41,913 bases of DNA from assembly GCA_025999115.1 (NCBI GenBank), contig BNWW01000014.1:1-41913 (forward strand). The letters are read 5' to 3'. Source of the DNA: Bacteroidia bacterium (GTDB lineage: Bacteria > Bacteroidota > Bacteroidia > Bacteroidales > Azobacteroidaceae). This document shows positions 8,835 to 16,501 of the stretch, piece after piece. The notes below the pieces were generated by a model. It saw nothing but the letters and a program-made list of their open reading frames with translations, did no database searches and had not been told where the DNA came from. How positions within the stretch are numbered: the stretch's first letter is position 1; every line of letters begins with the position of its first letter. A program made the position numbers and the translations under genes.

Positions 8835-11800
8835 TTATTTTACAATTAATTTAGTTGAAGTTTTACTTGTTTCTCCGGCAAATTGGGCAATATAAACGCC
8901 TTGCGAGAGATTCGCGTGAATATTTGCAATACCGTTGATTATATTATAATTTGAAACAAGCGTACCTTGAAGCGAATAAATGTTCAATACGCCGTTTTTT
9001 ACAGTTTCAACATTTAAATATTCTCCTTGCTTTAATACAGTGGGATATATTTTGAAACTGTTATCATGGGTCGTGTGAATACCCATATTTACAGCTCCAA
9101 ACAACTGCCATTCTCCCAGCTGAAATGTATTCACATTGCTTTGATATTCGGAAATATAAAGTCTGAAAAAGCGATATTCTTTTGAAGGAGAAATGGTATA
9201 TTCCATGGTGTGAAAATAAGCCACGAAGTCTTGTTTTTGCTGAGAATCAATATCTTCCCATGCTACTCCATCATCAGAACCCTGTAATTTCCATGTCTTC
9301 GGGCTTCTTTCTACGGCATCATTGGCCGACGTCAGACTGTATTTTCCTATCGCCGCTTTTACCGGACTTTCATATTGTATCCAAAGAGGAGCATAACTGC
9401 CTACTGCACAATATTTAGAGGCAGCATTGAGGTCAATCAGTTTGGCAACCGATTCCGATTCAACAATTCCCGGAATAGAGGCCGTTAAATTTCCCTGATT
9501 GTTAAGCAAACTTGATTCAAACTGTTTGGGGTGACCAAAAATCTGCCATTCGCTCAGGCTCAATGTGCTGTTTCCTCCGTTATCAACCAATAGCAAACGG
9601 TATGATTTATATTCCAGATTAGACCAATTACCCCACGCCGGATCGTCATAATTATACAATGTTTGTACTCTGGTACCGGCAACAAAATTTTGATTTTCTT
9701 TTTTATTCAATTCCGTCCAGCTGTCATTTCCATTGGAACCCAAGAGTTTCCACGATTTCAATGAAGAATTTTCCGCTACCGTTAACGAATAAGCCGAAAT
9801 TCTGATAGGGCTGTCGAAATCTACCTGCACATAAGAATCAGGCGCAAAACCGGATATGTCAAGACTTGTGGCAGAATCATTATCAAACAGCTTATTCAAT
9901 TCATCGGCAGATGCTTGAAAACTTGCCGAAATGTTACTGCTGTAATCGCTTCTGTCTTGTGATGCAATCTGAATAAAAGGATTTGCAGGAAGATCAAAAT
10001 CGGAATTGATTGCCTTACAGATGATCTGCGCCATCACTTTAGCGCCATCGGAATTAGGGTGTACTCCATCCGGAATAAGATAATCCCGATATAAAAACGG
10101 AGTGTTGAGGTCTATCACTTCACAGCCCTTTGCCGCAGCAACCCTGTCAATCATCGGCATCATCTCATTTCTGATAACATGATTGTCGATTACGCCATTA
10201 ATCAATATATTGTTGTAAACAGGATAGCATAAATAGATTTTCGGCTGACCCGGTAAATTTTGGAATGTGGGAACAAAATCCATATAATCTCCCTCATATT
10301 CATTTTTAAGATAAGGCCAATATTCTATCTTGGCATCATTGGTTCCCAATTTAATAATCACCAGATCGGGATCCCAATCCAAAGCTTCGGCATATTTTTC
10401 AGTAGTCCAATAGGGCGTATTGCTATGCTTCAAAAGCGTACTCCCGCTTACGCCAAAATTGCGGACAGTGTAATCAGCGCCAAGAAAACTTTGTAAATAA
10501 TCGGTATATCCACTCCATTCCGTAATGCTGTTACCTACACAAGCCACTTTCGTTGGTTCGAAAAGTTGCCATTCAGCCAGCTGGAAGTTACTTGTATTTC
10601 CAAAAAATTCAGTAACATAGAGCCGGAAATATTTATAATCTTTTGTTGTAGGAATTACATATTCCATGGTACTGAAGAATCCGCCGAAATACTGGTCTTT
10701 TTGCGTATCCAAATTATCCCACACAGTTCCATTGTTAGAACCTTGCAGTATCCAGGATTTCGGATTCCTTTCGGTAGCATCATTGGCCGACGTCAGAGCA
10801 TATTTATTGATTCTGACAGACCGGGGACTTTCATACCGTATCCAAAGCGGACAAATAGAGTTATTATTCAAATCAACGGCGCAATATTTGGAGGAAACAT
10901 TTTGGTCTATCAGTTTTTCGGGTGCTTCACCACCATGCGTGCCTGGAAATGAAGCCGTAATTTTTCCTCCCGTAATATTAGTAACACCCGGTCTGAACGT
11001 CCGATTACTTCCGAAAATTTGAAATTCACTTAATTTCAAATCGCTGCTTCCTCCATTATCAGTCACAACCAATCTGACTGATTTGTACACATATTCCTGC
11101 TGTTCGCCAAACAGTTTCATTTTGGTATCGCCAATGAAAACCTGATTTTCTTTTTTATCTAATTCCACCCATGAATCTCCGCCATTGGAGGCCAACACTT
11201 TCCACGACTTCAAAGAAGACGATTGCATGGCAGTCAATGAATATCCCGAAATACGGATAGATGCGTTGAAATCAAATTGTATATAATTATTTGGCGTAAA
11301 ATTTGTTGCATGAAATTCCGTATCAGGATCATTATCTATCAACTGTTTCAATTCACTTTCGGATATATTAAAACCTGCAGATATGTTTGAGCAATAATCT
11401 GTCCTGTCTTGCGAAGCAACTTGAATAAAAGGATATTCGGAAACAACACATTCCCGACAGATTGCTTTACAAATAATTTGCGCCATAATGCTTGCACCTT
11501 CCGCATTGGGGTGTATCCCATCCGGAATCAAATAATCCCGTCCCTTAAATGGTGTATTTAAATCAATCACTTGAAGATTTTTTTCTGCGGCGATTTTATT
11601 GATAATCGGCGCCTGATAGTCCGTAATATCATCGTTATTGACAAAACCGGCACCGGGAACGGAATACATAGGGTAGCATAAATAAATTACCGGATTGCTT
11701 GGCAGATTTTCAAAAGAAGTAACAAAATCCCTGTAATCCGTTTCAAAATCATCCTTATAAACCCAATTATAATATTTAGCGTCATTGGTTCCCAACTTGA

Positions 11801-12074
11801 TAATCACCATATCGGGATTCCATGCCAACACTTCCTGATATTTAGGCTCGTTCCAATAAGGAACATCCGCCCGGCGCATTACCGTGCGGCCTCCCAATCC
11901 GTAATTACGGACATCATATTTTTCATTTCCAAGTAATTCCTGCAAAAATGAAGGATACGAACCCGCTGTGATGCTATTACCAACACAAGCCACTTTCAAG
12001 GAGGTTTCTGCGTATGAAAACACAGAAATCAATGACAATAAAAGTGTTAAAAAAACAGTGCTATACTTATTCAT
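8835..12074 (-). CDS. Tandem SGNH esterase with four discoidin-like domains, T9SS cargo
   Basis: A 1079-residue exported protein built as a duplicated unit: signal peptide 1-22, SGNH hydrolase 26-205, F5/8 type C-like domains 215-356 and 360-506, a second SGNH hydrolase 508-690, two more F5/8-like domains 700-847 and 850-993, and a T9SS sorting domain 1005-1079. Both SGNH modules keep the family blocks: GNSIT with nucleophile S34 or S516, the GGRT/SGST glycine block, GTND at 95-98 and 577-580, and PDGxHP with D185/H188 and D669/H672. SGNH enzymes in such loci usually remove acetyl or other acyl groups from polysaccharides, so a surface deacetylase is a fair inference; the acyl group and the sugar are unknown. 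Discoidin-like domains would bind glycan. It follows the small GSLRG protein gene by 45 bases in a co-directional block. Both catalytic modules look intact. Confidence 0.87.
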   Translation of the reverse strand: MNKYSTVFLTLLLSLISVFSYAETSLKVACVGNSITAGSYPSFLQELLGNEKYDVRNYGLGGRTVMRRADVPYWNEPKYQEVLAWNPDMVIIKLGTNDAKYYNWVYKDDFETDYRDFVTSFENLPSNPVIYLCYPMYSVPGAGFVNNDDITDYQAPIINKIAAEKNLQVIDLNTPFKGRDYLIPDGIHPNAEGASIMAQIICKAICRECVVSEYPFIQVASQDRTDYCSNISAGFNISESELKQLIDNDPDTEFHATNFTPNNYIQFDFNASIRISGYSLTAMQSSSLKSWKVLASNGGDSWVELDKKENQVFIGDTKMKLFGEQQEYVYKSVRLVVTDNGGSSDLKLSEFQIFGSNRTFRPGVTNITGGKITASFPGTHGGEAPEKLIDQNVSSKYCAVDLNNNSICPLWIRYESPRSVRINKYALTSANDATERNPKSWILQGSNNGTVWDNLDTQKDQYFGGFFSTMEYVIPTTKDYKYFRLYVTEFFGNTSNFQLAEWQLFEPTKVACVGNSITEWSGYTDYLQSFLGADYTVRNFGVSGSTLLKHSNTPYWTTEKYAEALDWDPDLVIIKLGTNDAKIEYWPYLKNEYEGDYMDFVPTFQNLPGQPKIYLCYPVYNNILINGVIDNHVIRNEMMPMIDRVAAAKGCEVIDLNTPFLYRDYLIPDGVHPNSDGAKVMAQIICKAINSDFDLPANPFIQIASQDRSDYSSNISASFQASADELNKLFDNDSATSLDISGFAPDSYVQVDFDSPIRISAYSLTVAENSSLKSWKLLGSNGNDSWTELNKKENQNFVAGTRVQTLYNYDDPAWGNWSNLEYKSYRLLLVDNGGNSTLSLSEWQIFGHPKQFESSLLNNQGNLTASIPGIVESESVAKLIDLNAASKYCAVGSYAPLWIQYESPVKAAIGKYSLTSANDAVERSPKTWKLQGSDDGVAWEDIDSQQKQDFVAYFHTMEYTISPSKEYRFFRLYISEYQSNVNTFQLGEWQLFGAVNMGIHTTHDNSFKIYPTVLKQGEYLNVETVKNGVLNIYSLQGTLVSNYNIINGIANIHANLSQGVYIAQFAGETSKTSTKLIVK

Positions 12075-12119
12075 AATCTTTAAAAATTTATTTGTTCAAA
12101 ATCAATTTGGGTTCATTGC

Positions 12120-12437
12120 TTATTGCTGAGCCTTTAAACGCTTTCTTGAGAAGAGGTAAGCGCCATAAACCAAACCAAGACCGAGCGTTAACCAAACCGC
12201 GTCGCGGACAGGAGCGTCAACTGCTGTTCCCGGTTTACCGGGAGTGATACCTCCCCTAAGCGATCCGCTGCTGTCGTTACTGCTATCGCCGCTTGTCGTG
12301 GGGGCTTGGAAGGGGTTTTGGAATCTCTCCTTCGAAAATTCTGATTTTTCCGACAACCGACTGTTTTCTCTTGCGCCAACACTGAGCGAAATCGACAACA
12401 GCAAAACCAATATTGCTATCATTTTTCTATTTTTCAT
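12120..12437 (-). CDS. Small signal-peptide/GSLRG/single-TM protein (copy A)
   Basis: A 105-residue protein without a function I recognise. It has a signal peptide (about 1-22), a charged spacer (23-50), a Ser/Gly/Asp-rich stretch ending in GSLRG at residues 58-62, a Gly/Pro-rich linker with PVRDA (76-80), one hydrophobic helix (about 80-96, VWLTLGLGLVYGAYLF) and a basic tail SRKRLKAQQ. Motif plus helix plus basic cluster resembles the tripartite C-terminal sorting signals of exosortase-type or PID-CTERM-like proteins, but no sortase gene lies in the window. A second protein with the same plan and motif position is at 38431-38751. Its gene starts 12 bases after the stop of the 1324-residue T9SS protein, so the two are almost certainly co-transcribed. 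It could be a membrane-anchored accessory of that cargo or a processed peptide; neither is shown. Confidence 0.75.
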   Translation of the reverse strand: MKNRKMIAILVLLLSISLSVGARENSRLSEKSEFSKERFQNPFQAPTTSGDSSNDSSGSLRGGITPGKPGTAVDAPVRDAVWLTLGLGLVYGAYLFSRKRLKAQQ

Positions 12438-12449
12438 CTTTGTTAATTG

Positions 12450-15400
12450 TTAATTATTAATTACTTTCACGTTCTTAACGCCTTTCTCTGTAATTACTTT
12501 CACGACGTAAACCGAAGCGGCAAACGGTTGATTGATCGCATAAGCCGTTGTATTAACCTTGTCGTTGGCATAGACTGTGCGCCCTTGAGTATCATAGACA
12601 TAAATCCCTTTGATTCTATCGGAAGAAGAAGAACTTGCCACGAAAATGGTTTTGTCTTTGCCGTAAACCGATACGTTCGATTCAACCGCCTTGTTTTTGA
12701 TTCCGGTAAGTGCATTCGGCGCAAACTGAATCGCGAAACGGGTATTATTGGCAACCACTGCATCGTTTGTATTTTTAGCCGGAGTATATTCAAACGGATA
12801 AACAAATTCGCTGCCGGTTAATTCGATTTCCTTGTTTCCTTCCTTTTCGTTATCAATCAATTTGATTTGAGCATTGTAGGTATCCATGCCTTTGAAAGTC
12901 AAAGTCATGTTGCCTTCATATACCGTGGCGATACCCAGCGGAATCAGAATATCGTCGGTTTGAATGATGTGGGCGCCCAAAGCCTTGGATCCTTTTAAGG
13001 TGTAGATGTCCGGGATATTACCGATACCTGCCGACATTCTGCCGGCGTCCCGGCTGTTTTCGCGATTGGCGATGAACGTAACGAAAGAAGCCGCAGGGTT
13101 GGTTGCCGTAATTTCCAATTTACCGGTAATGTTTCCGGTAGCTCTTAGTTCTCCCTTACCGGTAGCTCCGGTCATAATAGTGGGGGTAAATGCTAATTCA
13201 TCGCCGGCAGTATTTGCTGTATTTTTTTCGACAATAAACGATTGGAATGGTGCGATAAATTCATCTAAATCATCCACTGATAACCCCCAATCGCCAAGTG
13301 GGTGATAACCTATATAGCTGGCATCCGCTTGACCATCTGTATCGTCGTCGTCATTACCGGTTCCTGTATATATTTGATAATTATCGTTTATCAAAGTACC
13401 ATTAAGTGCAACAAGTTTAGTAAAATCAATAGAAGACAAATACGGATTACCTACCAAAGCAAAATCGGAATCATAATCGATATCATGAGTGAAAGCTAAC
13501 GGCTCAGTCAGACTTGCACCGGCTAATGCTGTTCCTGTAAGTGAAAATTCTTCATTTCCGGGTTCTACCCATAAAATAAATCCTTCGCCAATACCCAATG
13601 TGGTAGCCCCTGTAATAATCTCATTCCATCCATTCTCATCGAATTTGGAAATCCAAATATCGCTTTCTATAGATTTGAAATCACTCACTTTTGCAGCTAA
13701 CGGCAAGGAAAGCATATTCCACCGGTCGGCAGGTACTTTCACATTCACCGTAAGGTCTGTGAAAGTCAATAAATCCTGACCTCCTAATTCTGCTCCGGCT
13801 TCAATCGTGAGCTTGCCGATTGTTTTTGCCGAAGGAACCGTTGGATAGTTTTTGCTTGTATTGGCAGCGATAGTCACATCGGTTGTTGTTCCCGGGACAC
13901 CGCCGGTCCAGTTTCCTGATTTATTCCAACCAGTGTCGACGGAGCCGGTCCATCTGGTGGAGGCAAGAGTCTCAAAAAGCTGAAATTGAGCGAGTTGAAA
14001 AGCATTTGTCGTACTATAATATTCGCTGACATTCAGGCGAAAATATTTATATTGGCTTGTGGGCGTGATAGAATACTCCATGGTATGGAAAAATCCGACA
14101 AAATCCTGATTTTGTTGCGAATCCAAATCCGTCCACTCATAACCATCATCAGAACCTTGCAATACCCATGTTTTCGGACTTCTTTCGAGAGCATCGTTAG
14201 CCGAGGTCAGTGCATACTTGTCGATACTTACAGCCGTAGGATTTTCATACTGTATCTGAATGGGCGCATAACCAAAATTAGAACAATATTTAGAAGAAAT
14301 ATTTCCATCTATCAGCTTTTCAACCACTTCCTGTTCCCAACTGGCTCCCATTGAAGAAGTGATGGTTCCACCCAAAGTATTGGTCACGCAGGATTCAAAC
14401 TGTTGAAGATGCCCGAAAATCTGCCATTCGCTCAATTTCAATGTGCTACTTGTATTGCCGAAAAAGTACAACTTGAATGACGTGTAAGCGCTTGCCCAAT
14501 CGGAATGTTGAAATATCATGGTTGTATGGTCGGGAATAACAATCGAATTGTACTCATCCAGCTTTACCCAACCTTCACCCACTTTGTTTCCCCACAATTC
14601 CCACCAGGTCAGATCGGATTGGCTAACCGTTACCGAGTATCCCGAAGCAACAACCGGTGTGTCAAAATCAACCTGAATATAATTTCCGTTTGTAAAACCG
14701 GTTGAAATTCCGGTTGCCGGATTTTTATCGAATAATTTTTCCAAATCGCTGCCGGATACTTCTAAATTGGAAGAAACACTGCTGCGACGATCCAACAAGT
14801 CACGGGATGCAAGCCGGATAAAAGGATTTATATCTGTACATGCAGGACAAGTGATCGCTTTATAAATAATTTCCGCCATATCTTTTGCTCCTTCCTCGTT
14901 GGGGTGAACGCCGTCGGGAATAAGGTAATTCCTTCCGATAAACGGAGTATTAAGATCGATAATCGAACAGCCTTTTGCTGCGGCAACATTATCTATCGCA
15001 GGAATCATATAGTCTGTGATAATATCATTGCTACAAGCGCCCGGAGTTCCACCTAAAAGGTTACCCGGAACAAGATAAAGAGGATAACACAAATGAATTT
15101 CAGGATTATTGGCCAGATTATTCTGAAATGAAGCGACAAAATCCATATAATCAGCTTCATATTCACTGCCATATACTGTCCAGTACTGCGGTTTGGTATC
15201 ATTTGTACCCAATTTGATGATAATTATATCGGGATGCCACATTAAAGCTTCAACATATTTGGTATTCTCATTCCTCCAATAAGAAGCATCACTGTTTTTT
15301 GACAAGGTATGTCCGCTTGCCCCATAATTGCGGACAATATAATTATCGGTTCCGAACAAATTCTGTAAATGAGCCGGATACACCCAACCCTCCGTGATGC

Positions 15401-16424
15401 TGTTTCCCACACAGGCGACTTTCAACGGCTCAAGGAAAAGCTGCCACTCGGCCATTTGGCAAATTGTATTATCCGGACCGGCAATTTCATTCACATAGAG
15501 CCTGAAATATTTATATGCTTGTGTAACGGGTATGGAATATTCCATTGTATTGTAAAAGCCTCCAAATTCCTGATTTTGCCGGGTATCCAAATTAGTCCAT
15601 TCTTCATCGCCGTTTCCACCGGTATTGGAACCCTGTAATATCCATGATTTCAGGTTTCGATCGGGTGCGTCTTCGGCCGAAGTAAGCGTATATTTGTTGA
15701 TACTTGCGGCAGTAGGGTTTTCATACTTGATCCAAAAAGGACAAATCGGATTAGAATCATTAGTAAACAGCGCTTTAGAATTAATATTCTTGTCAATTAA
15801 TTGGGCGCAACCTTGGTTTGCCCAACCAAAATCTCCTCTCGACGCAGTAACTTGTCCTCCCGGAGTATTAGTTATGCTTTCCCGTAAATCCGATTCATAT
15901 CCGAAAAGCTGAAATTCGCTTAATCTCAATTCATGAGAGCCAAAATTTTTGAAAATCCATAATACAATCGATTTAAATTCTTGAGGCGCTCCAAAATCAA
16001 AAATCAATGTTTCATTATTAATCCATCGTTGCCGTTGGTCTAAAGATGTTCCGTTAGCATTAACTTTAGCATCAGACTCATTGGCATATCCGTAAACTTC
16101 CCACCACAAAGGAACATTTCCATTGACAGACAATGAATATCCCGAAATTTTAGTTGGGACTTCAAAATCGATTTGGATAGATTGAATATTAAGAACTTGC
16201 GCATCTTCAACATCAATATCAATATTTTGGATATTAAGCTCGGTGCTCGGATCGTTATCTATCAATTTTATCAACTGATCGGCAGTCGCAAGATTATTAG
16301 ATATGGATATGCGTTTGCAATAATCCGTTCTGTCGTGCGATGCGATTTTAAAGTTTTGCGCTTGTAAAAACGCAGGGCACAATAATAATAAAAGTACAAA
16401 AAGAGTAAGATTACGTTTATTCAT
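12450..16424 (-). CDS. SGNH esterase flanked by discoidin-like domains, long T9SS-linked C-terminus
   Basis: A 1324-residue exported protein. Order: signal peptide 1-23 (MNKRNLTLFVLLLLLCPAFL), F5/8 type C-like domains 25-175 and 180-330, SGNH hydrolase 333-525 (GNSIT with S342, GTND 406-409, PDGVHP with D504/H507), F5/8-like domains 533-671 and 675-817. Then comes a short region with WTGSVDTGWNKSGNWTGG at about 825-842, a beta-rich module at about 885-1075 (RWNMLSLPL, GIGEGFILWV, FALVGNPYLSS, PFQSFIV), further beta-rich sequence to about 1236, and a T9SS-type sorting domain 1245-1324. It is likely a surface glycan deacylase, substrate unknown. I start at the ATG of 16424; the longer frame adds 21 residues ahead of an obvious signal peptide. 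Its signal-peptide DNA is nearly identical to that of the gene upstream. The module at 885-1075 recurs in the beta-helix protein at 38756-40855, and both genes are followed by a GSLRG small protein. Confidence 0.85.
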   Translation of the reverse strand: MNKRNLTLFVLLLLLCPAFLQAQNFKIASHDRTDYCKRISISNNLATADQLIKLIDNDPSTELNIQNIDIDVEDAQVLNIQSIQIDFEVPTKISGYSLSVNGNVPLWWEVYGYANESDAKVNANGTSLDQRQRWINNETLIFDFGAPQEFKSIVLWIFKNFGSHELRLSEFQLFGYESDLRESITNTPGGQVTASRGDFGWANQGCAQLIDKNINSKALFTNDSNPICPFWIKYENPTAASINKYTLTSAEDAPDRNLKSWILQGSNTGGNGDEEWTNLDTRQNQEFGGFYNTMEYSIPVTQAYKYFRLYVNEIAGPDNTICQMAEWQLFLEPLKVACVGNSITEGWVYPAHLQNLFGTDNYIVRNYGASGHTLSKNSDASYWRNENTKYVEALMWHPDIIIIKLGTNDTKPQYWTVYGSEYEADYMDFVASFQNNLANNPEIHLCYPLYLVPGNLLGGTPGACSNDIITDYMIPAIDNVAAAKGCSIIDLNTPFIGRNYLIPDGVHPNEEGAKDMAEIIYKAITCPACTDINPFIRLASRDLLDRRSSVSSNLEVSGSDLEKLFDKNPATGISTGFTNGNYIQVDFDTPVVASGYSVTVSQSDLTWWELWGNKVGEGWVKLDEYNSIVIPDHTTMIFQHSDWASAYTSFKLYFFGNTSSTLKLSEWQIFGHLQQFESCVTNTLGGTITSSMGASWEQEVVEKLIDGNISSKYCSNFGYAPIQIQYENPTAVSIDKYALTSANDALERSPKTWVLQGSDDGYEWTDLDSQQNQDFVGFFHTMEYSITPTSQYKYFRLNVSEYYSTTNAFQLAQFQLFETLASTRWTGSVDTGWNKSGNWTGGVPGTTTDVTIAANTSKNYPTVPSAKTIGKLTIEAGAELGGQDLLTFTDLTVNVKVPADRWNMLSLPLAAKVSDFKSIESDIWISKFDENGWNEIITGATTLGIGEGFILWVEPGNEEFSLTGTALAGASLTEPLAFTHDIDYDSDFALVGNPYLSSIDFTKLVALNGTLINDNYQIYTGTGNDDDDTDGQADASYIGYHPLGDWGLSVDDLDEFIAPFQSFIVEKNTANTAGDELAFTPTIMTGATGKGELRATGNITGKLEITATNPAASFVTFIANRENSRDAGRMSAGIGNIPDIYTLKGSKALGAHIIQTDDILIPLGIATVYEGNMTLTFKGMDTYNAQIKLIDNEKEGNKEIELTGSEFVYPFEYTPAKNTNDAVVANNTRFAIQFAPNALTGIKNKAVESNVSVYGKDKTIFVASSSSSDRIKGIYVYDTQGRTVYANDKVNTTAYAINQPFAASVYVVKVITEKGVKNVKVINN
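16368..16424 (-). repeat. Signal-peptide-coding direct repeat, copy 1
   Basis: The first bases of this SGNH gene, encoding its signal peptide, are almost the same as those at 19226-19279. Over the 40 bases 16371-16410 I count one mismatch, after which this copy has three extra bases (one codon). The encoded bodies diverge much more, which suggests recent duplication or gene conversion limited to the leader. Confidence 0.8.
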
Positions 16425-16444
16425 GATAATTTGAATGTTGCGGC

Positions 16445-16482
16445 AAACAAGCAAACGTGTAAGCTTATGCGTCAGCTTGTTT
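16445..16482 (-). terminator. Possible intergenic hairpin between two SGNH genes
   Basis: In the 77-base gap between the two SGNH genes an eight-base inverted repeat (AAACAAGC at 16445-16452, GCTTGTTT at 16475-16482) could form a stem with a 22-base loop. There is no clear U-tract, so it may be a weak terminator, an RNA processing or attenuation site, or chance. Confidence 0.3.
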
Positions 16483-16501
16483 ACCAAGTTATTATTACAG
16501 T

